From NCBI GenBank assembly GCA_031370485.1, contig JANMQK010000002.1, forward strand, positions 1-10,637: DNA of 10,637 nt, given 5' to 3'. The notes beneath the pieces are model-generated. The model was not told the origin of the DNA, did not search any database, and worked only from the letters and a program-made list of their open reading frames with translations. Shown here piece after piece: positions 1 to 6,776 of the stretch (within the stretch, counting starts at the first letter, position 1; the number at the start of each line of letters is the position of its first letter). Position numbers and translations under genes: made by a program. This DNA comes from JANMQK01 sp031370485. Its GTDB lineage: Bacteria; Acidobacteriota; Polarisedimenticolia; Gp22-AA2.

Positions 1-710
1 AAGGGAACATCGGACTGATCGAGGCCGCCCACCATTTCGACCACATGCGCGGCACCAAGTTCATCACCTACGCCATCTGGTGGATCCGGAAATCGATCCT
101 GAAGGCCCTGTCGCAGCACTCGGCGATGGTCAGGATCCCGAACTACCAGCTCAAGAAGGTCCGCAACGTCAGGAATACTGGCCGGATGCTGTCCCGCGAG
201 CTCGGTCGCGAGGCCGACCGTGAAGAGATTTCCAAGGAGCTCCGGGTCACGATCGCGAAAATCGATGAAATCCTGCAGATGAAGATGCGGGAGCTCTCCC
301 TCGACGACAAGGTGGGGAGAGAAAAGGATACCCCCATCTCGGATTACCTGGTCGACGGGCGCTCGGTGAACCCCGAGGACGAGTTGATCAAGCACGAGAA
401 CCAGGGGATGATCCGGCTCGCGCTCCGCAATCTCAGCGACCAGGAGCAGACGGTCATCATCAACCGCTTCGGGCTCGAGGGCGGGAAGATTTTCACGCTC
501 AAGGAAATCGGGGAGAAGCTGGGGGTGTCCCGCGAGCGGGTCCGCCAGATAGAGAGCCAGGCGATGAAAAGGCTCCGGAAGATCATGGCGCGCAGGCAGC
601 GTGTCGAATCGCCCGTTCGCGGCCTACGGTCGGTGCACAAGAAGAGCCTGTCGACGCTGCGCGACGCCATCGTCGCTCGGATCAAGCCGCACGGCACCAT
701 GTCCCACTGA
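1..710 (+). CDS. RpoD-family (sigma-70) RNA polymerase sigma factor, 5'-truncated
   Basis: The reading frame is already open at the left edge (first whole codon at base 3), so the start and the N-terminal part lie outside the window. Seen: a region 2 core (GNIGLIEAAHHFD, then KFITYAIWWIRKSI), region 3 (IPNYQLKKVRN and the following helices), and a region 4.2 helix-turn-helix (FTLKEIGEKLGVSRERVRQIE). Family knowledge: such proteins bind core RNA polymerase and recognise the -10 and -35 elements. The WWIR motif puts it with group 1/2 factors, not ECF or sigma-32. Two points argue that it is an alternative (group 2) factor: the usual WWIRQ glutamine, which contacts the -10 element, is lysine here, and a basic tail of about 35 residues follows region 4.2. 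Whether it is the primary or a stress sigma factor cannot be settled from this fragment. A GC hairpin follows the stop directly. Confidence 0.93.
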   Translation, partial: GNIGLIEAAHHFDHMRGTKFITYAIWWIRKSILKALSQHSAMVRIPNYQLKKVRNVRNTGRMLSRELGREADREEISKELRVTIAKIDEILQMKMRELSLDDKVGREKDTPISDYLVDGRSVNPEDELIKHENQGMIRLALRNLSDQEQTVIINRFGLEGGKIFTLKEIGEKLGVSRERVRQIESQAMKRLRKIMARRQRVESPVRGLRSVHKKSLSTLRDAIVARIKPHGTMSH

Positions 711-713
711 AGC

Positions 714-734
714 GGGCCGGCATCCCGGCCTTCT
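714..734 (+). terminator. Candidate terminator hairpin after the sigma factor gene
   Basis: A perfect 6-bp GC stem (GGCCGG at 715-720, CCGGCC at 725-730) with a 4-base loop starts five bases after the sigma factor stop codon. A G-T pair extends it to 7 bp, and a short TTCT follows. The stem and position fit an intrinsic terminator. The T-tract is poor, so it may be a weak or Rho-assisted terminator or an mRNA 3'-end stabiliser. Confidence 0.45.
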
Positions 735-804
735 GCCTCACCCCCTCCCGCGGGGCCGCGGCGGCGATCCCGCCCGCAGTGGACCATCTGCACCGCGCCA
801 TTCG

Positions 805-834
805 TTGAAAAGCCGCGCAACGCTGTGCTATTCT
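805..834 (+). promoter_or_regulatory. Candidate sigma-70-type promoter for the DUF507-selB genes
   Basis: TTGAAA (805-810) lies 18 bases before TATTCT (829-834), which has an extended -10 TG at 826-827. The match is five of six to the -35 consensus and four of six to the -10. It sits in the 164-nt gap between the sigma factor terminator hairpin and the first DUF507 gene, about 40 bases before its start codon. It would drive DUF507-1, DUF507-2 and selB, which follow with gaps of 10 and 42 bases. Confidence 0.55.
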
Positions 835-874
835 GCGCCACACGCGATCGGCGTGACTTCGGGGGCGGACGGCG

Positions 875-1153
875 GTGCGGTTGACGCGCGACCAGATAGG
901 GTATTTATCGCAGCAGATCGTCCGCGGGCTGATCAAGGATGAGGTGATTCTCGCCGACCATCCCGACAAGGTCATCGACTTGATGGCGGGTGTGATCACG
1001 TCGGATCTCGCGGCCGAGGATCAGCTCAACGAGGAGGTTCGAGAGCTCCTCAAGAATTACACCGACGAGATCAGCCGCGGGATGGTGAATTACCAGGAGC
1101 TGTTCCGCAAGGTCAAGGCCAAGCTGGCGCGTGATCGCAAGATGGTCATTTGA
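875..1153 (+). CDS. DUF507 family protein, first tandem copy
   Basis: A 92-residue, highly charged and probably all-helical protein beginning MRLTRDQ. The MRL start, small size and alternating acidic/basic helices ending in K/R-rich sequence match DUF507, a family of unknown function. No membrane segment, signal peptide or catalytic motif is visible. The start is a GTG at 875 with a purine-rich stretch (GGGGGCGGA) a few bases upstream. A paralogue of the same length follows after 10 bases, so the two are probably co-transcribed and may form a heteromeric complex (inference). The family call rests on recognition, not a search. Confidence 0.85.
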   Translation: MRLTRDQIGYLSQQIVRGLIKDEVILADHPDKVIDLMAGVITSDLAAEDQLNEEVRELLKNYTDEISRGMVNYQELFRKVKAKLARDRKMVI

Positions 1154-1163
1154 GACTCCTCCC

Positions 1164-1448
1164 ATGAGATTGAGCCACGAACGCTGCGTCCACATCTCCC
1201 ACCTCGCCGTCAACGCTCTCGAGGACGACGACGAGGTCGAGTTCCTGCAGGATCAGAACGAAATCCGCCTGAAGGTCCTGCAGATCCTCGAGTCGGAGAT
1301 GGCCAAGGAGGACGAGCTCGAGGAGGCGATCCGGCGCCGGATCACCAGCCAGAAGCGCGACATCCCGGAAGGCAGCCCCGAGTGGGACCTGCTGTTCCGC
1401 AAGTACTATGAAGAGGAGATCAAGAAGGTCAAAAGGATCCGTGAATGA
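1164..1448 (+). CDS. DUF507 family protein, second tandem copy
   Basis: A 94-residue charged helical protein starting MRLSHER, related to the gene just upstream: same MRL start, same length, and a conserved LFRK motif near the C-terminus (LFRKVKAK in copy 1, LFRKYYEEE in copy 2). I chose the ATG at 1164 because the family begins at MRL. An in-frame ATG at 1131 would add 11 residues read from the end of the first gene and is unlikely. No strong Shine-Dalgarno is visible, so translation may depend on reinitiation from the first gene 10 bases upstream. It is more acidic in its first half than copy 1, so the two copies have diverged. Function is unknown. selB follows after 42 bases. Confidence 0.84.
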   Translation: MRLSHERCVHISHLAVNALEDDDEVEFLQDQNEIRLKVLQILESEMAKEDELEEAIRRRITSQKRDIPEGSPEWDLLFRKYYEEEIKKVKRIRE

Positions 1449-1490
1449 GGGGATCGGAATCTCCTCACGGGCCCCGCGGTCTTCCTCCCC

Positions 1491-3431
1491 ATGGCCTCCC
1501 CCCGCCACGTCGTCGCCGGCACCGCTGGACACATCGATCACGGTAAAAGCCGGCTCGTCAAGGCGCTCACCGGCACCGATCCCGACCGGCTCAAGGAGGA
1601 GAAAGAGCGCGGGATCACTATCGATCTGGGGTTCGCCAACCTGGTCCTCGATGACGGGACCACGGTTGGTTTTGTGGATGTTCCCGGGCACGAACGATTT
1701 GTTAAGAACATGCTCGCGGGGGTGGGCGGCATCGACCTCGTGCTACTGGTGATCGCGGCGGATGAGTCGATCATGCCGCAGACACGCGAGCACTTCGACA
1801 TATGCCGTCTTCTGAACATACCCCGCGGAATCATCGTCCTGACCAAGTCCGACCTGGCCGGAGAGGACATGATCGACCTCGTGCGCCTGGAGGTCCGTGA
1901 TTTCGTGGCCGGCTCGTTTCTGGAGAATGCTCCGGTGGTGGCGGTGAGCAGCCGGACCGGCGAGGGGATGGGGGATCTCAAGAGCGCATTGCAGCGGGTA
2001 GCCGGGGAGGTCCCGGTGCGCCCCGAGTCCGGCGTCCTGCGCCTTCCTGTTGATCGGGCTTTCAGCATCAAGGGGTTTGGTACCGTGGTCACCGGCACTC
2101 TGATCGCCGGCCGGATCCGCGAAGGGGATGAGGTGGTGCTCCTCCCGGGGGGGGCGACGGCGCGCGTCCGGGGACTGCAGGCACACAACCGGTCGACGGC
2201 CGTGGCCTTGCCGGGGCAGAGAACCGCGGTGAATCTGCAGGGAATCGACGTCGGCGCCATCGCCCGGGGCGACCTGCTGACAACCCCCGGGCTCCTGAAG
2301 CCCTCGCGACTCCTCGACGTCGAGCTGCAGTGTCTCGAGGGGGCGCCAACCCCGATCAAGGACATGGCGCGGGTCCGTCTCCACCATGGCACGGCGGAGG
2401 TCATGGCCCGCGTGAAGCTCCTCGACGGGCGGGAAGTCCCGCCCGGCAGCCAGGGTTTCGCCCAGTTGAGGCTGGAACGTCCCGTGGCCGCCCTCCCCGG
2501 CGACCGTTTCATCCTCAGGCGCTACTCGCCGGCGATCACGATTGGCGGCGGGACGATCCTGCACAACCGCCCCGCCAAGCTGCGGCCTACGTCCGAGGGG
2601 GCGCGCGAGAGGTTCGCACACCTGGCCGACGCGTCTCCAGCCGGTCGGCTGATGGCCCTCATCGAGGAGGCCGGCCCGGCCGGCATCGACACGACCGTCC
2701 TGCGTACTCTCACCGGACTCGACGACGCGCTGACCACCCGCCTCCTGGAGCCACTGATCGGCTCGGGAGAGGTGACGGCGCTGCCGACCAGTCCGCGGCG
2801 TTTTCTTTCCCGCTCCGTGTTCGAAGCCCTGGTCCGCGGCGTGACCGGGGCGCTGGAGGAATTCCACATCCGCGAGCCCCTGAAGGAGGGACTGCCTCGC
2901 GAGGAGATCCGCACACGGCTCTTCAGGGACAGCCACCCCGACGTCTTCCGCTGCGTGCTGGCCCGGTTGTCGGAGTCGAAGACCATCCGCGCCGACAAGG
3001 ATCTGGCGGCCCTGGCCACGCATCGCATCGCCCTGTCGCCCGGAGACGCGCTCCTGCTGCAACAGATCGAGAGCCGGTTCGCAGCCGCGGGCGCCAATCC
3101 CCCGGCCCCCGACGAGGTTTTCTCCGGACTCGCGACCGACCCGCGGCAGGGGGAAAGACTGTTCCACCTGCTCCTGTCGCGTGGGCGACTGGTGCGCATC
3201 CCCGACGGCAAGGTGTTCCACGTGCAGGCGATCGAGGACCTGAAGCGCCGTCTGTGGGAGAGGCGCGCGCAGAGCCCGCGGATCGACATCTCGGAGTTCA
3301 AGGAGATGAGCGGCACGAGCCGCAAGAATGCCATCCCCCTGCTGGAGCATTTCGACCAGACGCACGTCACTCGGCGCGAGGGCAACTCGAGGCTCATCCT
3401 TCCTCCGGCGCCGGGGGCCGCCTCCATTTGA
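1491..3431 (+). CDS. selB: Selenocysteine-specific translation elongation factor SelB
   Basis: A 646-residue GTPase close to the family's usual length (about 610-640). Seen: G1 GHIDHGKS (13-20), G2/switch I GITIDLGF (41-48), G3 DVPGHE (63-68), G4 TKSD (118-121), then EF-Tu-like beta-barrel domains (SIKGFGTVVTGTL is typical of domain 2). From about residue 375 to the end, repeated helical and winged-helix segments match the SelB C-terminus. Family knowledge: SelB delivers selenocysteinyl-tRNA to the ribosome at UGA codons followed by a SECIS hairpin, which the winged helices bind. The ATG at 1491 has only a pyrimidine-rich leader and no clear ribosome binding site, but the protein begins correctly for the family just before the G1 motif. 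No selA, selD, tRNA-Sec or obvious selenoprotein gene lies in the window. Confidence 0.97.
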   Translation: MASPRHVVAGTAGHIDHGKSRLVKALTGTDPDRLKEEKERGITIDLGFANLVLDDGTTVGFVDVPGHERFVKNMLAGVGGIDLVLLVIAADESIMPQTREHFDICRLLNIPRGIIVLTKSDLAGEDMIDLVRLEVRDFVAGSFLENAPVVAVSSRTGEGMGDLKSALQRVAGEVPVRPESGVLRLPVDRAFSIKGFGTVVTGTLIAGRIREGDEVVLLPGGATARVRGLQAHNRSTAVALPGQRTAVNLQGIDVGAIARGDLLTTPGLLKPSRLLDVELQCLEGAPTPIKDMARVRLHHGTAEVMARVKLLDGREVPPGSQGFAQLRLERPVAALPGDRFILRRYSPAITIGGGTILHNRPAKLRPTSEGARERFAHLADASPAGRLMALIEEAGPAGIDTTVLRTLTGLDDALTTRLLEPLIGSGEVTALPTSPRRFLSRSVFEALVRGVTGALEEFHIREPLKEGLPREEIRTRLFRDSHPDVFRCVLARLSESKTIRADKDLAALATHRIALSPGDALLLQQIESRFAAAGANPPAPDEVFSGLATDPRQGERLFHLLLSRGRLVRIPDGKVFHVQAIEDLKRRLWERRAQSPRIDISEFKEMSGTSRKNAIPLLEHFDQTHVTRREGNSRLILPPAPGAASI

Positions 3432-3456
3432 CACGCCCAGGTGCGAAGCATAGAAT
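3428..3456 (+). promoter_or_regulatory. Near-consensus sigma-70 promoter for tatA
   Basis: A perfect -35 TTGACA (3428-3433) is 17 bases from TAGAAT (3451-3456, five of six to TATAAT). The -35 contains the selB stop codon (TGA 3429-3431). Transcription would begin near 3463, exactly where the tatA ribosome binding site begins, giving a leader of about 13 bases. This is the best promoter match I found. Confidence 0.78.
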
Positions 3457-3475
3457 CCGGCCGAGGTGACGATTG

Positions 3476-3655
3476 ATGGGATCCATCGGCATTCCCGAGC
3501 TTCTCCTGGTATTCGTGATTCTCCTATTGATCTTCGGAGGGAAGAAGATCCCCGAGCTGGCCCGCGGGCTGGGAGCCGGTATCCGCAACTTCAAGGATGC
3601 CCTTCACGGCGGCGCCGAGGGCGAAGGGGAGAAAAAAGACAAGCCAAAGCCGTAG
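3476..3655 (+). CDS. tatA: Sec-independent (twin-arginine) translocase subunit TatA
   Basis: A 59-residue protein of classic TatA/E architecture: a short N-terminal stretch with the conserved glutamate (GIPELLL), one transmembrane helix (about residues 6-20), the FGGKKIPELAR hinge, an amphipathic helix (GLGAGIRNFKDAL) and a charged K/E-rich tail. TatA oligomerises in the cytoplasmic membrane to form the pathway for folded proteins carrying twin-arginine signals, with TatC (and TatB where present), neither of which is in the window. The ATG at 3476 is preferred over the TTG one codon upstream because a perfect Shine-Dalgarno (GAGGTGA, 3463-3469) sits six bases before it. It has its own promoter. 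TatA, TatB and TatE cannot be fully told apart, but the short length favours TatA/E. Confidence 0.95.
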   Translation: MGSIGIPELLLVFVILLLIFGGKKIPELARGLGAGIRNFKDALHGGAEGEGEKKDKPKP

Positions 3656-3742
3656 GAGAAAAACGAAGCGCCGCCAGCCTTTCGCGCCGCGTCAAGCCAA
3701 GAGGACGCCCGTGGTTGGCACCGGCGCTTCATTCATTCCGCC

Positions 3743-5482
3743 ATGGCGCACCAGCCGCTCCACACCCCGATGTCGCAGGTCCTCGAGGAGGTTGCGTTCC
3801 AGAAGGCGGCCGTCGACCGCCTCAAAGCTGAGATCCTCGGGGTCGATCCGAACAGCCGCAAACGCTACATCCGCGAGTTTCACGAAGAGTACGGACGTTA
3901 CGAGGCCATCTCGTCGCTCGACGATCTGACCATCGCCTGCTACAAGGCCGACATCATCTTCATCGGCGACTACCACGCCCTGCCGCAGAGCCAGGCCTTT
4001 GCGGAGCGCTTGCTGCGTGACATCGCCTCGCGGTCACGCGAGGCGGTGCTGTGCCTGGAGATGGTTTATGGATGCCATCAGAGGGTCCTCGATGGCTTTA
4101 TGAGCGGGGATGTCGGCGAGGCCGAATTCCTGAAAGGAATCCGCTACGACCTCGACTGGGGCTACGATTGGAATTCCTTTCACCGGCTCTTCCTGGCCGC
4201 GCGCGAGCATGGCGTGGACGTGTTCGGTATCGATTGCGGACCGCGCGCCGGATGCCGCTATATCCGCAGACGCGACACCTACGCCGCCGAGCGGATCGTG
4301 GACATCGTCACCCGACGGCCGGGCGCCCGGCTGGTCGTGCTGATCGGGGAGTCCCACCTTGCCACCAATCACCTGCCGGCCAAGGTGACCGATCGCCTCA
4401 AGAAGCGGTGCATCGAGAAGCGCCGTGTCATCGTCCTGCAGAACCAGGAAGAGGTCTACTGGCGCCTGGCCGAAAAGGGACTCGAGCATGTTGACGTGGT
4501 GACCATGAAAAACCATCGTCCGATGGATGGCGCCGTTTTCTGCCACTTCAATTCCAGCCCGATTGCGAAGTACGAGGCCTACCGGCAGAGGATCGAGGTC
4601 TGGAAGGGCGATGTCGATGACGACGCGATCGACCTGACGTCCACCGTCCACAGCATGATCGATACGATCCTGCGGTTTCTCGGCGTGGACAAGTACACGC
4701 ACTGCGTGACCAGGGAAAGAGTCTGCCGCGAGTTCCTGGTGGACGTGTTCCCCGAGATCTATTCGCAAACACAGCTCGACGACCTGGAGCGGCTGCTTCG
4801 GACGAGCCACAGGTTCTCGCCCGAGGAGATCGACGATGTCCGTTCGCACGTAGCCCGCAACGGCTCCTGCTACGTCCCGCGCGTGAACGCCGTGTTCATC
4901 GGCGAATTCGACATGGTCCATGCCGGGGAGGAGGCCGCGCACTTCGTCAACCTGGTCCTGAAAGGGGAGATCCGGGAGCGTGCGCCGCGCGCCATGCCGC
5001 AGCCCGACGTCTTCTACGGTGGCGTGATGGAGGAGGCGCTGGGGTTTTTCGGCTCGAAACTCATCGATCCCAGCCGCAATCATTTCTTCGAGACCGAGTT
5101 CTACGAGTACTACAAGAAAGACCGCGACACCATTGAGAGCAAGACACCGTATCGGTTTGATGAGTTCAACGAGATTATCGCCTTCATCCTGCTACACAAG
5201 GACTTCGAGAGTTCCTACGAGAACTACACCGAAGTTCCGCGGCTCATCCTCGACGGGATCCGCTCCGACCCTCGGAGGGCCAACATCCTCATCCACGAGC
5301 TGGGCTACTTTCTCGGGCAGCAGATTTACGATGCGTACCGCGCCGGACGGCTCATGCGGAAGGGAATCGCGCAGCTTTTCCGGGCGTCCTACCGGGAAAG
5401 CGGCAGCGCCCTGGGCGCCTACCTGGACCTCTGCCGCATGGTCCATCCGGATAGGGGAAAAGACGGATCGCTTGAACCCTGA
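3743..5482 (+). CDS. ChaN/Tiki-superfamily protein with a large uncharacterised C-terminal domain
   Basis: A 579-residue protein. Residues about 65-265 carry the hallmarks of the ChaN (DUF399)/EreA/TraB/Tiki superfamily: two GxxH motifs (GDYH 75-78, GESH 202-205), a conserved glutamate after a hydrophobic strand (LCLEM, E106), and the region RYDLDWGYDW. Known members include haem-binding lipoproteins and Tiki metalloproteases. Unlike ChaN lipoproteins it has no signal peptide, lipobox or transmembrane segment, so it looks cytoplasmic. The roughly 300-residue C-terminal half is unrecognised and mainly helical; it contains an HAGEEAAHFVN motif (393-403) whose H and E residues could bind metal. 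The start is the ATG at 3743; an in-frame ATG at 3770 is an alternative, and neither has a strong ribosome binding site. It lies 87 bases after tatA, possibly on the same transcript. Biochemical function is not inferred. Confidence 0.82.
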   Translation: MAHQPLHTPMSQVLEEVAFQKAAVDRLKAEILGVDPNSRKRYIREFHEEYGRYEAISSLDDLTIACYKADIIFIGDYHALPQSQAFAERLLRDIASRSREAVLCLEMVYGCHQRVLDGFMSGDVGEAEFLKGIRYDLDWGYDWNSFHRLFLAAREHGVDVFGIDCGPRAGCRYIRRRDTYAAERIVDIVTRRPGARLVVLIGESHLATNHLPAKVTDRLKKRCIEKRRVIVLQNQEEVYWRLAEKGLEHVDVVTMKNHRPMDGAVFCHFNSSPIAKYEAYRQRIEVWKGDVDDDAIDLTSTVHSMIDTILRFLGVDKYTHCVTRERVCREFLVDVFPEIYSQTQLDDLERLLRTSHRFSPEEIDDVRSHVARNGSCYVPRVNAVFIGEFDMVHAGEEAAHFVNLVLKGEIRERAPRAMPQPDVFYGGVMEEALGFFGSKLIDPSRNHFFETEFYEYYKKDRDTIESKTPYRFDEFNEIIAFILLHKDFESSYENYTEVPRLILDGIRSDPRRANILIHELGYFLGQQIYDAYRAGRLMRKGIAQLFRASYRESGSALGAYLDLCRMVHPDRGKDGSLEP

Positions 5483-5505
5483 GGCCCGCGGCCGGGATCA
5501 GGCGC

Positions 5506-6504
5506 TTAGAGAGCCACGCGCCTGTACAGGATTCCGCCGGGAGAGCTGAAAGTGAAGGGGGCGGGCACGGCGCGGAGGAATCCCAGGCGTCCGAGCGCCT
5601 CGAGTGCCTCCCGGGCCTCACTCAGATCCCAGCCCAGGTCTCTCGAGACGTCCTCGGGTACGACGGATTCCCGGCCCTCGACCGCGAAATGAGCCAGGAG
5701 GTCCCGGGTTCGCCGGTGGATTGTTCCGCGATCCCTGCCTCCGCATAGATCGCGGACCACCGCGGTCGCAAGCAGCGCCACGGAACGTCCCAGGGCGGCA
5801 TCGTCGCACTTCAGATAAACGTCACACCGGCCCGGCTCGGCCCGGTAGGCGCAGGCAGCGCCGCTCGTCTCGAGCGCTTTCGCGGTCCAAGCCAGCAATT
5901 CGAGGCCGACATGCTCTATCAGGTGGGCCGCGACCAGCCCGTCATCAGGGCCTGCACTGCCAAGGGCCGTACCGCCAGGGGCCGTTCCGTCAGGCGCCTC
6001 GACGGCCTGATTCGAGCCCGCCGGGGCCTTTCCTTTCCCGGCGGCCCCTTCCCGCGGCTTGCGCTCCGTCCCTCCGTAGGTCTCGAGCAGGAGGTCATGG
6101 ATCGGTTTCCCGGAGCCGCAATTGTGGTGCACGAGGCGGGGGCACAGCTCGAAGAGGCTTGCGCGCTCCCGCGGGCCTAGCCGGAGGGCGCTTCCCCTTA
6201 GCTCCCCGCCGACCTCGATAGTGAGCCGCACGCAGAGAGCGCCCGGCTGAAGCGCGGGATGTTGCAGCACTGTGAGGGGGAGCGGCCCGTGTTCAAGGCC
6301 GCCGACCCGAATCGTGTCGTTCGGAGCGCGGACCTTCCCAGAGGCGGCCGGAACGCCAGGCCGAGGCGCGCCGGCCCGCAGCCCCTCGGTCCCCGTGGAC
6401 AGGGAGCCGCCCGCCGCCCGGGGGTTGGCGACGGCAGACCTGTGCGTCAGGGCGGCCCGCCCCTGCATCTTGTCTTGAAACCGGCGTCGCAATTCGTCCG
6501 ACAT
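5506..6504 (-). CDS. HxxEH protein resembling the cyanophycin synthetase N-domain, with winged-helix-like C-terminus
   Basis: A 332-residue protein, last gene of the minus-strand cluster. Residues 1-62 are low complexity. Residues about 65-145 and 187-255 look like one globular domain interrupted by a Gly/Ala/Pro-rich linker (146-186), part of which is encoded by a degenerate 15-base tandem repeat near 5963-5991. The second half contains HLIEHVGLE (194-202), an HxxEH motif followed by a glutamate four residues later. That motif, the preceding HHNCGSG segment and the following beta-helix pattern resemble the N-terminal domain of cyanophycin synthetase CphA1, which has a metallopeptidase-like site. 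The ATP-grasp and Mur-ligase domains of CphA1 are absent. Residues 256-332 resemble a winged helix. The ATG at 6504 has a GGAG six bases upstream. The domain relationship is by eye; the function (hydrolase or binding protein) is inference. Confidence 0.72.
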   Translation of the reverse strand: MSDELRRRFQDKMQGRAALTHRSAVANPRAAGGSLSTGTEGLRAGAPRPGVPAASGKVRAPNDTIRVGGLEHGPLPLTVLQHPALQPGALCVRLTIEVGGELRGSALRLGPRERASLFELCPRLVHHNCGSGKPIHDLLLETYGGTERKPREGAAGKGKAPAGSNQAVEAPDGTAPGGTALGSAGPDDGLVAAHLIEHVGLELLAWTAKALETSGAACAYRAEPGRCDVYLKCDDAALGRSVALLATAVVRDLCGGRDRGTIHRRTRDLLAHFAVEGRESVVPEDVSRDLGWDLSEAREALEALGRLGFLRAVPAPFTFSSPGGILYRRVAL

Positions 6505-6527
6505 GGACCGCTCCAGGGAGCGCGCAG

Positions 6528-6731
6528 CTACCTTTCGACCGGTACGTCTTCCTGGTCCAGCACTCCCTGCAGGCGGACCCGGTACTCTCCCGTCTTGCGA
6601 TCGACCAGCTCGACACGCGCCGCGGCGCTCACCGAGTGGGCCAGCAGTTCGCCGATCTTCTGGCGCAACGTGGCGGGTGACGTCGGAGAAACCTCAAGAT
6701 GAGTCAGGTCCGCGAGACGAAATCGATTCAT
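6528..6731 (-). CDS. Small MNRFRL protein, second tandem copy (67 aa)
   Basis: A 67-residue protein beginning MNRFRL. It aligns without gaps to the protein encoded just upstream (6777-6983), with about 37 of 67 positions identical, including the start MNRFRL, the PTS..A..LR.K.GE.L helix, and RVE.VD..TGEY. No cysteine, signal peptide or membrane segment is present. The predicted layout is a short strand, one helix, then two or three beta strands. The ATG at 6731 has a GGGGAGG ribosome binding site (6741-6747) nine bases upstream. A GC hairpin in the 45-base gap before it overlaps that site. I do not recognise the family. Confidence 0.82.
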   Translation of the reverse strand: MNRFRLADLTHLEVSPTSPATLRQKIGELLAHSVSAAARVELVDRKTGEYRVRLQGVLDQEDVPVER

Positions 6732-6740
6732 GGTGCGTGG

Positions 6741-6762
6741 CCTCCCCGGCCCAAGGGGCCGG
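6741..6762 (-). promoter_or_regulatory. GC hairpin abutting the ribosome binding site of the second MNRFRL gene
   Basis: A perfect 7-bp inverted repeat (CCGGCCC at 6746-6752, GGGCCGG at 6756-6762, 3-base loop) lies in the 45-base gap between the two small paralogues. On the transcribed (minus) strand the stem runs into the GGGGAGG ribosome binding site (6741-6747). It could lower translation of the downstream copy relative to the upstream one, or mark an mRNA processing point. No T-run follows, so it is not a typical terminator. Confidence 0.45.
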
Positions 6763-6776
6763 CGTTGCTGATCCGG

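Noticed and set aside
1538..3434. Long minus-strand open frames (563, 324 and 309 codons) opposite selB
   Set aside because: They are antisense to an unambiguous SelB, have Arg/Pro/Gly-rich composition typical of GC-rich shadow frames, and show no motifs.
3661..3700. Repeated GCGCCGC segments after tatA as a terminator
   Set aside because: They are direct, not inverted, repeats and form no stem with each other.
3715..3735. TTGGCAC motif resembling the -24 element of a sigma-54 promoter before the ChaN-like gene
   Set aside because: The invariant GC at the -12 position is missing (TC at the required spacing), and no -10 element fits TTGGCA as a sigma-70 -35.
5483..5505. Possible bidirectional terminator between the convergent ChaN-like and HxxEH-protein genes
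   Set aside because: Only 4-bp stems (CCCG/CGGG or GGCC/GGCC) can be formed and there is no T-run on either strand.
5963..5991. Short tandem repeat (about two degenerate 15-base units) as a possible CRISPR or regulatory repeat
   Set aside because: It lies inside a coding region and encodes the Gly/Pro/Thr/Ala linker; there are too few units and no spacers.
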